Shown: positions 27,335-39,257 of the stretch, piece by piece
Layout: every line of letters begins with the position of its first letter
How positions within the stretch are numbered: the first letter of the stretch is position 1
Assembly: GCF_000153765.1 (NCBI RefSeq)
Contig: NZ_DS022295.1
Span: forward strand, 279,828 to 343,827
Direction: 5' to 3'
Source of the DNA: Mariprofundus ferrooxydans PV-1
GTDB lineage: Bacteria; Pseudomonadota; Zetaproteobacteria; Mariprofundales; Mariprofundaceae
Length of the DNA: 64,000 nucleotides
Position numbers and translations under genes: made by a program
Notes under the pieces: model-generated
The model's input: only the letters and a program-made list of their open reading frames with translations
Told to the model about the DNA's origin: nothing
Databases searched by the model: none

Positions 27335-27625
27335 GGTGTCCCCTTTGTGATATGCCGATATCTTTTAAGCGAACGATAACAAAGCCGGAGGTGGAAGGCG
27401 ATTCAGACGATGTGTTTCTGCTGATGTGGGTTAATGCCATGGCGTACATAGGCTTGGATGTCGGGCGGATCCAGCTTTAATTATCCTGCTCTGTAACCGT
27501 TGCAAAAGAGAGTGATGGCTGAACAGGAAGCTGTGCTGCCTGTCACTGATCTGCCTCTTTCCGGGGCTTAGTCTTCAAAGCCAGCCGGTCATGATGCCGC
27601 TGCAGAAAAAGACAGGAGATTCGCT

Positions 27626-27736
27626 ATGATGATTCGTATTCATGAAGACAAAAGTACGACAAAACCTGCAACCAGAGACAATGCCAGCGGCAAGGTGAAC
27701 TACCCGTTCCCGCGCCCGCTGTTTACCAATAAATAG
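27626..27736 (+). CDS. Possible 36-residue mini-protein
   Basis: ATG 27626 has AGGAG 7 bases upstream. The product is hydrophilic, with an Asp/Lys/Thr-rich middle and a Pro/aromatic end (GKVNYPFPRPLFTNK). No membrane segment. The upstream stretch 27335-27625 holds no other convincing gene. I do not recognise it; it could be chance. Confidence 0.35.
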   Translation: MMIRIHEDKSTTKPATRDNASGKVNYPFPRPLFTNK

Positions 27737-27796
27737 GTGGTACAGATCCGCTCAAAGAGAGGGAGTCACGCTGTGAGTACTAACTCCGCATGCATT

Positions 27797-29956
27797 CTAC
27801 TGTTTGGGCTTGCGCCTTCGGGGCGTCACTTTCCTGCCGCGCAATTCTGATCTGGCGGGACGAGTGATCGGGTTGCGCTTGCGTGTGTCCCGGCCCGTGC
27901 CGCTTGTGCCGCCACGGGCCGGCGGCACCAATGATGTGACATCATTGCCGATCAGCTCCGCTCTGCCCATTTTGATCAGGGCATCGCGCAATATCGGCCA
28001 GTTTTCCGGGTCATGATAACGCAGGAAGGCCTTGTGCAGTTCCCGCTGTTTTTTCCGCTTCGGCGTGAATACCGATTCACTCTGCTGACTGATTTTTCGT
28101 AACGGGTTTTTGCCCGAATAATACATTGCCGATGCTGTTGCCATCGGAGAGGGCAGGAATGCCTGCACCTGATCGGGCCTGAAACTGTTGGCTTTCAGCC
28201 ACATGGCCAGATTGAGCATATCCTCATCCGTTGTGCCGGGGTGCGCGGCGATAAAATAGGGGATCAGATATTGCTTCTTGCCGGCCTTTAGCGAGGCGGC
28301 CTCAAACATCTGTTTAAAGCGGTCGAAGCTGCCTATGCCCGGCTTCATCATTTTCTCCAGCGGTCCGTCTTCGGTGTGTTCGGGCGCAATCTTCAGGTAG
28401 CCACCGACATGGTGGGTGGCCAACTCCTCGATATATTCAGGTGAAGTTACGGCCAAGTCGTAACGCAGGCCCGATGCGATAAAGATGCGCTTGATACCGC
28501 GCAGGCTCCGCGCACGCCGGTAAAGCCTGATCAGGGGCGTATGATCGGTATTCAGGTTTTTGCAGATATCCGGAAACACACATGAGGGCTTGCGGCAGGC
28601 TGCTTCAATCTCGGTTGATTTGCAGGCCAGACGGTACATATTGGCCGTGGGGCCGCCGAGGTCTGAGATTGTGCCGGCAAAGCCGGGTGTTTTATCCCGA
28701 ATCTGCTCGATTTCGTGGATGATAGAATTTTCAGAGCGGCTCTGGATGATGCGCCCCTCATGCTCGGTGATCGAGCAGAATGTACAGCCGCCGAAGCAGC
28801 CGCGCATGATATTCACCGAATGTTTGATCATATCGTAAGCAGGAATACGCTGCTTGCTGTAGGCATGATGCGGTATGCGTGAGTAGGGCAGACCGAAGAC
28901 GTAATCCATCTCGTCAGTCGTCAAGGGTATGGCCGGTGGATTGAGCCATACCTCACGTGTGCCGTGACGCTGCATGAGTGCGCGTGCATTGCCCGGATTG
29001 GTCTCCAGATGTAGCAGGCGTGAGGCATGTGCATAGAGCACCGGGTCGGCTTTTACAGTTTCAAACGACGGTAGACGAATCACCGTATTCTTACTGTTCA
29101 GGCTGCGGGACATCAGTCGTATTGGTTGTGCTTCTGTTGCGCTGTTTTGCTCCGCACAGCGCGACGTATTCGCCTCCTTCATGGCATACGGGTCGGGATG
29201 TTCGACCAGTTTACCGGGTGTGTCCACCTCGGTGGAATCAATTTCATGCCAACCATCGGGTACGCTGTTACGCATCAGGGCGGTGCCGCGAATATCGTTT
29301 ATATCCCGGATCGACTCGCCGTTTGCCAGTCGGTGGGCAATCTCGATGATCTGACGCTCGCCATTGCCGAAGACCAGCAGGTCGGCCTTGGAATCGGGCA
29401 GTACCGAGCGACGTACGGTGTCCGACCAGTAATCGTATTGGGCGATGCGACGCAGTGAGGCTTCGATACTACCGATAATCACCGGTACACCCTTACATGC
29501 TTCACGACAGCGCTGGGCATAGACGGTAACAGCCCTATCCGGTCGTTTACCGGCTACACCGCCCGGAGTATAGGCATCGTCCGAGCGGATACGGCGCTCG
29601 GAGGTGTAGTGGTTGACCATTGAGTCCATATTGCCGGCGGTGACACCGAAAAAGAGATTCGGTCTGCCGAGCGCGCGAAAATCATCGGCCGATTTCCAGT
29701 CCGGTTGGGCGATAATGCCGACCCGGAAACCCTGCGCCTCCAGCACACGCCCTATCACGCCCATGCCGAAACTCGGGTGATCCACATAGGCATCGCCGGT
29801 GACAATGATGATGTCGCAGGCATCCCAACCGAGTGCATCCATCTCGGCCCGGCTCATTGGCAACTGCTCGGCCGTAGTCAGTTCGGGCCGGTAGCGCGGC
29901 ATTGATGTGATCGGCCGTGGAGTCTCCATATCGGTAACGGGTGCGTTGTTGTTCAT
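27797..29956 (-). CDS. YgiQ-family radical SAM protein
   Basis: Radical SAM protein of 719 residues with N-terminal B12-binding-like domain ([40 protein letters not shown]) and SAM cluster motif [10 protein letters not shown] (CxxxCxxC). The C-terminal end is Arg/Lys/Pro-rich. The family (UPF0313, YgiQ) has no assigned substrate. ATG 29956 is chosen over TTG 29962. The last gene before a 178-base gap to map (29957-30134), in which I see nothing. Confidence 0.92.
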   Translation of the reverse strand: MNNNAPVTDMETPRPITSMPRYRPELTTAEQLPMSRAEMDALGWDACDIIIVTGDAYVDHPSFGMGVIGRVLEAQGFRVGIIAQPDWKSADDFRALGRPNLFFGVTAGNMDSMVNHYTSERRIRSDDAYTPGGVAGKRPDRAVTVYAQRCREACKGVPVIIGSIEASLRRIAQYDYWSDTVRRSVLPDSKADLLVFGNGERQIIEIAHRLANGESIRDINDIRGTALMRNSVPDGWHEIDSTEVDTPGKLVEHPDPYAMKEANTSRCAEQNSATEAQPIRLMSRSLNSKNTVIRLPSFETVKADPVLYAHASRLLHLETNPGNARALMQRHGTREVWLNPPAIPLTTDEMDYVFGLPYSRIPHHAYSKQRIPAYDMIKHSVNIMRGCFGGCTFCSITEHEGRIIQSRSENSIIHEIEQIRDKTPGFAGTISDLGGPTANMYRLACKSTEIEAACRKPSCVFPDICKNLNTDHTPLIRLYRRARSLRGIKRIFIASGLRYDLAVTSPEYIEELATHHVGGYLKIAPEHTEDGPLEKMMKPGIGSFDRFKQMFEAASLKAGKKQYLIPYFIAAHPGTTDEDMLNLAMWLKANSFRPDQVQAFLPSPMATASAMYYSGKNPLRKISQQSESVFTPKRKKQRELHKAFLRYHDPENWPILRDALIKMGRAELIGNDVTSLVPPARGGTSGTGRDTRKRNPITRPARSELRGRKVTPRRRKPKQ

Positions 29957-30134
29957 CGGCAAACTCTAACGCGAATGCCCTCTGAATGCTGCAGCACCCT
30001 GAATAGGGGTTTATGGCGTTGCGGGCGAACAGGTCGAGTTGCCCGGGTCTGGTTCTGCATGATTGGAGTAAAGCCTCACAACGCAATAAAACGGCGGATG
30101 AAGCCCGTTCGAAGGTTTGTTAAGTGAGGAATAC

Positions 30135-30893
30135 CTATGCTTCTGTGCTGGGAACGGTGAGAATTTCGTAGCCGGTGTCGGTCACTGCAAGTGTGTGTTC
30201 GAACTGCGCCGAGAGCGATTTGTCACGCGTGACCACTGTCCAGTGGTCTGCCAGAACCTTGACCGCAGCTTTACCGAAATTGACCATCGGTTCGATAGTG
30301 AAAACCATGCCCGGTTTCAGCATCATTCCGGCGCCGGGTTTGCCATAGTGCAGTACCTGCGGATCTTCGTGAAATACCCGACCGATACCGTGACCGCAGT
30401 ACTCTTTCACGACGGAACATTTTTCGCCTTCCACATAGGTTTGAATGGCATGACCGATATCGCCCAGCGTGGCGCCGGGGCGCACAACCGCAATACCGAT
30501 CTCCAGTGCGCGCCGTGCCACCTCGGTTACTTTCCGTGCCTTGATTTTCGGCTCGCCGACATAAAAGGTTTTGCTGGTATCGCCATGCCAGCCATTGATG
30601 ATGGTGGTGACATCGACGTTGATGATATCGCCTTCGAGAATCTTTTTGTCGCCGGGGATGCCGTGGCATACAACGTGATTGACCGAGGTGCATACCGACT
30701 TCGGGAAACCGTGATAATTGAGCGGGGCAGGGATGCCGCCGGCCTCAATTGTAAACGCGTGAACCAGATCATTGATCTCATCGGTAGTGATCCCGGGCTG
30801 GATGTAGGGTTCGATCATCACCAGTGTATCGGCGGCATGCCGGCAGGCGGGTTTCATTGCCTCGATATCTGCTGCTGATTTGATCTGAACCAT
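30135..30893 (-). CDS. map: Methionine aminopeptidase, type I
   Basis: Removes the initiator methionine from nascent proteins; cytosolic. 252 residues. The five metal ligands are recognisable in INVDVTTIINGWHGDTSKTF (Asp, Asp), EYCGHGIGRVFHEDPQV (His), FTIEPMVNFG (Glu) and SAQFEHTLAVT (Glu). CTSVNHVVCHGIPG gives the His of the active site. GGAG sits 5 bases before ATG 30893. It lies between the YgiQ-type gene and the divergent sixA. Confidence 0.97.
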   Translation of the reverse strand: MVQIKSAADIEAMKPACRHAADTLVMIEPYIQPGITTDEINDLVHAFTIEAGGIPAPLNYHGFPKSVCTSVNHVVCHGIPGDKKILEGDIINVDVTTIINGWHGDTSKTFYVGEPKIKARKVTEVARRALEIGIAVVRPGATLGDIGHAIQTYVEGEKCSVVKEYCGHGIGRVFHEDPQVLHYGKPGAGMMLKPGMVFTIEPMVNFGKAAVKVLADHWTVVTRDKSLSAQFEHTLAVTDTGYEILTVPSTEA

Positions 30894-31072
30894 GGTAACT
30901 CCGTCTGTGTCCTGTTGGTGTGCCCGCTACTCTGTACTAAACTCCGTGCAAGGTCATTATTGACAAGCTTTCACCACAAAGATGAGCGTAATGGTCGAAA
31001 GGGTGATCCGACAGGCTTGTCGTTATTTGTTTGTATGCCTTTCGTGGTGAGTGATGATAGGGGGGGGGAGTT

Positions 31073-31546
31073 ATGCGGGTATATCTGGTGCAACACGGGT
31101 TGGCAAAAGAGAAAGATCAGGATGCGGCCCGACCGCTCTCTGCTCAGGGACGGGAGGATGTGACCCGCATAGCCGGGTTTCTCGGCCTGTTTGAGAAGCC
31201 ACGGCCGGCGCGGATTTTGCACAGCGGAAAATTGCGTGCGCAGCAGACGGCGGAGATGTTTAGCGAAGCATGGGGTAATATTCCTGTTACACAGGCGGCG
31301 GGTTTGTCGCCCGATGATGATCTATCCATCTGGGCGGATCGTTTGAACGCGATGGACGAGGATCTGTTGCTCATCGGGCACCTGCCGCACCTGCAGCGTC
31401 TGGCCGGGTTGATGCTCTGTGCAGACCCCGGGCGTGAGGTGGTTCGTTTTCGCAATGGCGGCGTGGTTTGCCTGGAGCGCTGCGACAACGGCTGGTCCAT
31501 CCTCTGGCAGCTGAATCCGACGCTGTTTTATGGTGAGGATAAATAA
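31073..31546 (+). CDS. sixA: Phosphohistidine phosphatase SixA-like
   Basis: Histidine phosphatase superfamily protein of 157 residues that dephosphorylates phosphohistidine on HPt domains in the best-known member. The opening MRVYLVQHGLAKEKDQDAAR has QHG in place of the usual RHG; ILHSGKLRAQQTAEMF and LIGHLPHLQRLAGLM supply the remaining active-site His and Arg. Its ribosome-binding site is an unusual 9-G run (31060-31068) followed by AGTT and ATG 31073. It converges on the transglycosylase gene 3 bases away. Confidence 0.88.
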   Translation: MRVYLVQHGLAKEKDQDAARPLSAQGREDVTRIAGFLGLFEKPRPARILHSGKLRAQQTAEMFSEAWGNIPVTQAAGLSPDDDLSIWADRLNAMDEDLLLIGHLPHLQRLAGLMLCADPGREVVRFRNGGVVCLERCDNGWSILWQLNPTLFYGEDK

Positions 31547-31549
31547 GTG

Positions 31550-32704
31550 TTACAGATCAGCTGTGGCGACGGTTGTGATTTCTGCCAACTCAGGTGATGG
31601 CTTCTTGATCAGCGGATTGGCTGTGATTTTGGCACGGCTCAGATCTTTCACCGGTATATTCAGTCGCATGCCCTGCCTGAGTCCCCTGGCTACCAGCTCC
31701 GGATTCTCTTTTTTTAATACGTAGACGGACACACGATAGTGTCTGCTGATCTGAGCGATGGATTCCCCGCGTTGTACGCGGATATACAATTTGTTCGACG
31801 CCGCAGACGGGATGATGTGATGCACGCGTTTTGCTCCCTTTTGTGTAATACGCAAGCTCAGCTGTTTCGGCCTGTCGTGATAATATTGCATGCGGGCCAG
31901 TTTCGGATTGAAGCGGAACAGCTGGTTTTTCCGCATGCCGGCAACGTTGTGCAGTCGCTCCAGATCCACCGGTGAGTGAATCACCACGGTGCTGGTCGGG
32001 TAAGGTGGGGGCAGCAGTAGCTGACCATCTCGTTGCAGTGCAATCAGGCCGAGAATATGACGGATATAGGTTTTGGTGATGGGCGGCAGTGGCAACCGCC
32101 TGAGTCCGTCGCCGTTGTGCCACGGGTGTCGATCGATCCGGCGCTGTACGCCGCTCGGGCCGAGATGATAGGCGGCGAATGCCAGCGGCCAGCTGCCGAA
32201 ACGGGCGTATTGCTTTAATAAAAAATGGGCGGCACCGCGTGTGCTGGCCTCAATGTCGCGTCGACCGTCCACCAGTTTGTTGCTCCTGATGCGCAGGTCG
32301 GTCGCCGTTTCAGGCATTAACTGCCACAGGCCTGTAGCGCCGACTTCCGATCTAGCATAGGGGTTATATCCGGACTCCACGACCGGGATCATCTGCAGTG
32401 CAATCGGCGCACCGTAGCGCGCCAGTGTCTCAACCAGTGGCTGCCTCACATAGCGGGAGCGCTCGCTAATACGCTGCCAGGAGGGGCCGTAGACACGCAT
32501 GGCCTCGGCCTTTACCGACGCGATCTCTCCCTCGGAGAGATCTGCAAGAAAGGGGCTGGGAGGAGGTGTTGCGACTGCGGTGGCAGGGGGAGGTGGCGGG
32601 CGAAACCAGTCGCTGAAGCTGCTTCCGCCGTTGAATTGGGCGCAGGCAGAGAACGTCGTGAGGCTGGCCAGCAGGATAACAGTGCGTATATCTCGAATAT
32701 TCAT
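31550..32704 (-). CDS. Membrane-bound lytic transglycosylase, MltD-like lipoprotein
   Basis: Cleaves peptidoglycan glycan strands in the periplasm. 384 residues from ATG 32704. Signal peptide with lipobox FSAC (Cys21), then the SLT domain with VVESGYNPYARSEVGATGLW (catalytic Glu) and AFAAYHLGPSGV, then a LysM-like repeat near the C-terminus (YIRVQRGESIAQISRHYRVS, LRQGMRLNIP). MltD is longer and has two LysM repeats; this one shows one clear LysM, so it is MltD-like. A GTG at 32752 would add 16 residues before the signal peptide. Confidence 0.9.
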   Translation of the reverse strand: MNIRDIRTVILLASLTTFSACAQFNGGSSFSDWFRPPPPPATAVATPPPSPFLADLSEGEIASVKAEAMRVYGPSWQRISERSRYVRQPLVETLARYGAPIALQMIPVVESGYNPYARSEVGATGLWQLMPETATDLRIRSNKLVDGRRDIEASTRGAAHFLLKQYARFGSWPLAFAAYHLGPSGVQRRIDRHPWHNGDGLRRLPLPPITKTYIRHILGLIALQRDGQLLLPPPYPTSTVVIHSPVDLERLHNVAGMRKNQLFRFNPKLARMQYYHDRPKQLSLRITQKGAKRVHHIIPSAASNKLYIRVQRGESIAQISRHYRVSVYVLKKENPELVARGLRQGMRLNIPVKDLSRAKITANPLIKKPSPELAEITTVATADL

Positions 32705-32770
32705 GCCGCCACTATGCTTAAGGGCGCGCGGGTGAAATATGACGGGAGTCACGTCCCGGTCATCGGGATG

Positions 32771-34252
32771 TTAGTCTGTGCTGCGGTCGTATTTGCGGTT
32801 GAGCCGGGCTGCTTTTTGCCAGCAACCGTTTTCTGCATCCGGAATACTGTCCAGGCGCCAGCACCAGTTGTTCTCCAGTGTGCCTGGCGTGTTGAATTTT
32901 GCATCACTGTCCAGCTCCAGCAGATCCTGCATCGGAATGACGGCAAGCATGGCCGGCGAAGCAAGGGCCGCTTCTATCATGGCCCAGGCAATGTCGGCAG
33001 GCCTGGTGTCCAGCACTTGAAGTGCATGCTGGCGTATATGCTCGTCTGCATGGTTAAACCAGCCTACGGTCGTATCGTTGTCATGGGTGCCGGTATAGAC
33101 AACGCTGTCGACGTCATGATTACAAGGCAGATAGGGATTATGATCATCGCCGCCAAACGCAAACTGCAATATTTTCATGCCGGGCAGACCAAAATCCTTT
33201 CTCAGGGTTGTCACTTCATCGGTGATAATACCCAGATCTTCCGCTACCAGCGGCAGCGCTCCCAGTTGCTGCTGCAGAGTTTCCAGCAGTGCACGGCCGG
33301 GCGCTTTGCGCCATTCGCCGATGATGCCGTCACCACTTTCGCCCGGAATAGCCCAGTAGGCTTCCAGACCGCGAAAATGGTCGATACGCAACAGGTGCAT
33401 GCGCTCCATCTGGTGTCTGACACGTTCAACCCACCATGCGAAATGATCTTCAACCATTTTATCCCAGCGATAGAGCGGATTACCCCAGCGCTGCCCGGTA
33501 GCAGAGAAGTAATCCGGTGGTACGCCGGCAACTTCATCGCACAGTCCGATGTCAGAAACGGTGAACATCTGTTTGGCGGCCCAGACATCTGCAGAGTCAT
33601 GAGCTACATAGATGGGCAGATCTCCGAATAATTCTATCCCGCTGACTTCAGCATAGGATTTGATGGCTTTCCACTGACAGTCGAACATGAACTGCTCGAA
33701 TATAACCTGTTGAATTCGCACGGTATTACAGGCGCGCGTTGTGGCCAGTGCCTCGGTGTCCTGATCCCGCAAGGTTTGCGGCCAGTGCCACCAGGCGCGA
33801 TCAGCCAGGATCGATTTCAGCGTGGAGAAGAGTGAGTAATCCTCCAGCCAGCTGCTATGTTGCTGGCAGAAGGCTTGCACATCCTGCTGCAGCTGCGTAT
33901 CGGCTGCCGCCTGCTGCCAGAAATTCAGTGATGCTTTTGTGCGCAGTTCGGCATGGCGTTCAGCCGTCAGTTCATCATCCAGATCCGTCTCATCGAGCCA
34001 GCCTTTGCTGGTGAACTCGCGCAAATCCAGCAGTTCCGGGTTGCCGGCAAATGAAGAGAGCGACTCGTATGGTGAGCCATGCCCGTGCGTCGGTCCCAGC
34101 GGCAGAAACTGCCAGACGCTGAAACCGGCTGCTGCGATGGCATCAATAAAGGCGAACGCTTCCTTGCCCAGGACACCTTTATGAAACGGGCCGGGCAGGG
34201 ACGTAATGTGCAAAAGCACTGCCGATTTACGGCGGTCAATCCATGTAACCAT
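32771..34252 (-). CDS. malQ: 4-alpha-glucanotransferase (amylomaltase)
   Basis: GH77 enzyme that disproportionates maltodextrins, cytosolic. 493 residues. Catalytic residues: Asp in LLRIDHFRGLEAYWAIPGES, Glu in VAEDLGIITDEV, Asp in YTGTHDNDTTVGW. The N-terminal RKSAVLLHITSLPGPFHKGV is typical. AGGA precedes ATG 34252 by 8 bases. In the leftward half of the glycogen cluster after GH57 and glgC; it would process limit dextrins left by GlgP. Confidence 0.96.
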   Translation of the reverse strand: MVTWIDRRKSAVLLHITSLPGPFHKGVLGKEAFAFIDAIAAAGFSVWQFLPLGPTHGHGSPYESLSSFAGNPELLDLREFTSKGWLDETDLDDELTAERHAELRTKASLNFWQQAAADTQLQQDVQAFCQQHSSWLEDYSLFSTLKSILADRAWWHWPQTLRDQDTEALATTRACNTVRIQQVIFEQFMFDCQWKAIKSYAEVSGIELFGDLPIYVAHDSADVWAAKQMFTVSDIGLCDEVAGVPPDYFSATGQRWGNPLYRWDKMVEDHFAWWVERVRHQMERMHLLRIDHFRGLEAYWAIPGESGDGIIGEWRKAPGRALLETLQQQLGALPLVAEDLGIITDEVTTLRKDFGLPGMKILQFAFGGDDHNPYLPCNHDVDSVVYTGTHDNDTTVGWFNHADEHIRQHALQVLDTRPADIAWAMIEAALASPAMLAVIPMQDLLELDSDAKFNTPGTLENNWCWRLDSIPDAENGCWQKAARLNRKYDRSTD

Positions 34253-34329
34253 AATCGTGTCCTTTATTTAGCTCTATCAGCCACGCATGGCCTCACATCC
34301 TGGTGGGAAGGGTGGATGACATGTGGCAC

Positions 34330-36027
34330 TCAGGAATCTGCGCCGCCTCTGCGCATGGTACCGCCGCCTTCAGCATCGCCGCCGCCATGTGAAATGGAAG
34401 CATGTAGCGATACAGGAACCGGACAACCCAGCAGTTGATAGAGTTTGCCGAGATGGCGTCTGTAGAGACTGTCAAAATCACGTACGGCAGCCCCCGGATT
34501 ATAATCACCAAACCACCAGCACCAGTCCGAGCCTTCACAAATACGCAGCTGCTCTTTTGCCGCTTCCTGCTGCTCGGGGCTCAGGGCGTCGATATGTTTG
34601 TCATAGGCATGTTTTGCTTCGATCAATAATTCCCAGCCGCGCGTTTTGGCTGTGTCACCAATCCATGTGGAGAGATTGCCATATACCCATGATCCCGATA
34701 CCAGATGATCCAGTTTGTCTGTTGTCGGGTGCGCTGCCAGATAATCACTGCATGTAGTCAGATTATAATCATCATTTTCAGCAATTGACTGATAGAGCCT
34801 GGTCAGAAATGGCAGTGCATTTTCGTGATAATGCTCCCATGCATTTTCACCATCCATAATGATGGTAACAACCGGTGCATCCATGCCTTGGGTACGGTGA
34901 TGGATGCCGGCCAGTTCGTGCATGAAGTTATTTACCGCATCCTGGGTGTGCCAGCGCGAATATTCAAAGCCGAGCAGGTCTGACAGACGGTCATCGCGGA
35001 AGAAACAGGTGATCTGCTCTTTGCCTTTGCCAACCAGCCAGGGGTGATAGAGATCGCGGTTGCCCTGTTGCTCGCGCAGATTGTATTTCAGCGAATGATG
35101 CAGTACGGCTTCGCCCGTGGCGCACCACTGGAAGTCGGCTTTGCCGAGTAGGCCCAGCGTTGCATCGGAGACAGCCCCTTCGGCCGGCCAGCAGCCACTT
35201 GGAGTTTGGCCAAAGACCTGTTCATGATGGGTACGGGCCATGGCAATATGCTCTTCAGCCCGTTCACGGCCGCCGGGGTAGGGTTCAGCCGGCAGCAGGG
35301 CATCCGCTACTGTTTCATGTGCGGTGTTGAAATCCAGCATCAGCGGAATAATCGGATGTGCGTAAGGGGTCGTGGTCAGTTCAATTTTGCCATCTTCCAC
35401 CAGCTTGCGGTGGGTGGCCGGGATTTTATCCAGCAGGGATGCAATCAGCGTGATCAGGTCGCGTCTGTCCTGATAGGTAAAGTCCTTGGCTTTTTCGATC
35501 AGGCGGCGGGCGACAAAGTTGTGCTGCCGTACTGTTTCACCCAGCCATGCAAGATGATACCAGGTGACCAGATCAGTGAAATAACTGTTACCCAGATAAC
35601 CGGTTGCATCGTGGCTTTTTGCATGTTCAGCCATCTGCCAGAGCAGTGAATAGGCAGGGTAGCGATGCATATTGCGCTCGTGATTCAGACGAAAGCAGCT
35701 CTCCAGCAAAAAGGCGCGGCCTGCCGCATCGTACTGACCATGCTGGTCTGCCAGTGCCGCAAGTAGCGGGTCATTCAACTGGTCCTGGTCGCCGTTAAGA
35801 AAATCGCGCAGATGTGCTGCATAATCTTCAATCTGCGCTGTTAGCGAGGGCACATAATTGATTACAGCGCGGGCGCCCGGCAGTTGCGAGATGATCTCCG
35901 CCATATCGGTGTAATCCTTGATGGCATGCAGGTAGACCCACGGCAGATGATAGCGCCCTGAATCGGCATCGCGATAAAACGGCTGATGCATATGCCAGTA
36001 AAAAATCACAGAAAGTGGTCGACTCAT
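34330..36027 (-). CDS. GH57 family alpha-glucan hydrolase or glucanotransferase
   Basis: 565 residues from ATG 36027, with AAGGAG 5 bases before it; a frame from 36126 has no signal for start. GH57 motifs: HMHQPFY (region 1), GCWPAEGAVSD (expected nucleophile Glu in WPAE), TCFFRDDRLSDLLGFEYSRW (acid/base Asp in FRDDRLSD) and IMDGENAWEHY. No signal peptide, so cytosolic. GH57 includes alpha-amylase, pullulanase and branching enzymes; the branching role is already filled by GlgB, so an amylase or debranching function is likelier. Its place between glgC and malQ ties it to glycogen turnover. Activity not determined. Confidence 0.88.
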   Translation of the reverse strand: MSRPLSVIFYWHMHQPFYRDADSGRYHLPWVYLHAIKDYTDMAEIISQLPGARAVINYVPSLTAQIEDYAAHLRDFLNGDQDQLNDPLLAALADQHGQYDAAGRAFLLESCFRLNHERNMHRYPAYSLLWQMAEHAKSHDATGYLGNSYFTDLVTWYHLAWLGETVRQHNFVARRLIEKAKDFTYQDRRDLITLIASLLDKIPATHRKLVEDGKIELTTTPYAHPIIPLMLDFNTAHETVADALLPAEPYPGGRERAEEHIAMARTHHEQVFGQTPSGCWPAEGAVSDATLGLLGKADFQWCATGEAVLHHSLKYNLREQQGNRDLYHPWLVGKGKEQITCFFRDDRLSDLLGFEYSRWHTQDAVNNFMHELAGIHHRTQGMDAPVVTIIMDGENAWEHYHENALPFLTRLYQSIAENDDYNLTTCSDYLAAHPTTDKLDHLVSGSWVYGNLSTWIGDTAKTRGWELLIEAKHAYDKHIDALSPEQQEAAKEQLRICEGSDWCWWFGDYNPGAAVRDFDSLYRRHLGKLYQLLGCPVPVSLHASISHGGGDAEGGGTMRRGGADS

Positions 36028-36153
36028 AGTCTCTCCTTGCGCTCCACCTTCGTGGTCGCCCTCATGGACAATGTCATCAGCGCTGGTGTTTGTCGAATTA
36101 TGTGGCTGGTCAGGGTTCAACAGCAACCCCTGACAGCAGGTGGATTATGTGGA

Positions 36154-37440
36154 TTATGCTTCATGCATGTTCTGCCCGAGCATTTCAGGCGTGACAAGTA
36201 CAATGCCACCTTCCGATACATGGAAACGTTTGGCATCCTCAACCGGATCTTCACCAATCACGGTTCCTTCGGGAATGATCGTGCTCTTGCCGATGACGCA
36301 GCGTTTGATGCGGCAGTTATGCCTGATTTCCACATCCGGTAGAATCACGGAATCCTCGACCAGCGTATGCGAATGAACGCGAACGCTGGAGAACAGCAGC
36401 GAATGCCGGATGGTAGCACCGGTCACGAGGCAGCCGCCTGATACCAGAGAATCAATGGCATGACCGCGGCGCTCATCATCATCAAAAGCGAACTTGGCCG
36501 GCGGCAGCTGCTCCTGATGGGTCCATATCGGCCAGTTTTTGTCATACAGGTTCAGCTCAGGCGCGATGTCGCACAGGTTAATATTGGCTTCCCAATAGGC
36601 ATCAATGGTTCCGACATCGCGCCAGTATCCCGATGCGCTGGTATTGCCGGCCATAAACGGGAAGGCAAATGCGTTGGCATGTTTGATGGAATGGGGGATC
36701 AGATCATGACCGAAATCATGTGTGGATGCTTTATTTATCGCGTCGGCAACAAGCCGGTCACGCAGGTATTGCTTGGAGAAGACATAGATGCCCATGGAGG
36801 CCAGAGCCTGGCCCTCATCGCCGGGTATCGGCTTGGGGTTTGATGGCTTTTCGGCAAATTCAGTAATACGGGAATCATCGTCAATGCCCATCACACCGAA
36901 TGCCTTGGCTTCTTCCAGCGGAACAGGAATACAACCAACAGTAATATCGGCACCCTTGGCGACATGAGCCGCGATCATTTTACCGTAATCCATCTTGTAA
37001 ATATGATCACCGGCGAGGATGACGACATATTCGGGGTTGTAGTGGCGGATAATATCCAGATTCTGGTAAACGGCATCGGCGGTGCCTGCGTACCAGCCTT
37101 CGCCCTTGCGCTGCTGGGCGGGCAGAACTTCGACAAACTCGCCGAACTGACCGGACATGAAGCTCCAGCCGCGTTGCAGATGGCGTTGAAGGGAGTGCGA
37201 TTTGTACTGGGTGAGGACAGAGATGCGGCGAATGCCGGAGTTGATGCAGTTGGACATCGGGAAATCGATGATGCGAAACTTGCCGCCAAACGGTACAGCC
37301 GGTTTGGCGCGCCAGTTGGTCAGATCTTTCAGTCTTGATCCGCGGCCACCAGCCAGAACCAGAGCCACCGTGTTGGCTGTGAGCTTACTGATATTTCGTT
37401 CCATTTGCGGGCCCATACTATTGTCGGTTTGCGGTGCCAT
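36154..37440 (-). CDS. glgC: Glucose-1-phosphate adenylyltransferase
   Basis: Makes ADP-glucose, the committed step of bacterial glycogen synthesis. 428 residues. Signatures: LVLAGGRGSRLKDLTNWRAK (nucleotide binding), FRIIDFPMSNCINSGIRRIS, DHIYKMDYGKM and GYWRDVGTIDAYWEAN (glucose-1-P site), with a C-terminal left-handed beta-helix of hexapeptides. The ATG follows an 8-G run by 8 bases. First gene of the leftward glgC-GH57-malQ set, diverging from pgm. Confidence 0.96.
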   Translation of the reverse strand: MAPQTDNSMGPQMERNISKLTANTVALVLAGGRGSRLKDLTNWRAKPAVPFGGKFRIIDFPMSNCINSGIRRISVLTQYKSHSLQRHLQRGWSFMSGQFGEFVEVLPAQQRKGEGWYAGTADAVYQNLDIIRHYNPEYVVILAGDHIYKMDYGKMIAAHVAKGADITVGCIPVPLEEAKAFGVMGIDDDSRITEFAEKPSNPKPIPGDEGQALASMGIYVFSKQYLRDRLVADAINKASTHDFGHDLIPHSIKHANAFAFPFMAGNTSASGYWRDVGTIDAYWEANINLCDIAPELNLYDKNWPIWTHQEQLPPAKFAFDDDERRGHAIDSLVSGGCLVTGATIRHSLLFSSVRVHSHTLVEDSVILPDVEIRHNCRIKRCVIGKSTIIPEGTVIGEDPVEDAKRFHVSEGGIVLVTPEMLGQNMHEA

Positions 37441-37541
37441 TGTTGCATCCCCCCCCTGTGGTGGTTTTCATATCGTGAACGCATACTAGCAGCAAAATTT
37501 GTGTTCTGCCATGTAGTGATTTCATGGCGTCTTCGCGCTAG

Positions 37542-39206
<1,665 letters not shown>

Positions 39207-39257
39207 GATTTGCCGCACGCCGTAGCACTAGAAAATACAGCCCAATGAGAGGAATGT

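Noticed and set aside
27361-27480. Short frame after trpS reading MPISFKRTITKP...
   Set aside because: No ribosome-binding site, overlap with the trpS promoter region and no recognisable pattern; likely chance.
30117-30878. Long open frame on the plus strand over the map gene
   Set aside because: It is the antisense shadow of a clear methionine aminopeptidase, and its translation shows no family motif.
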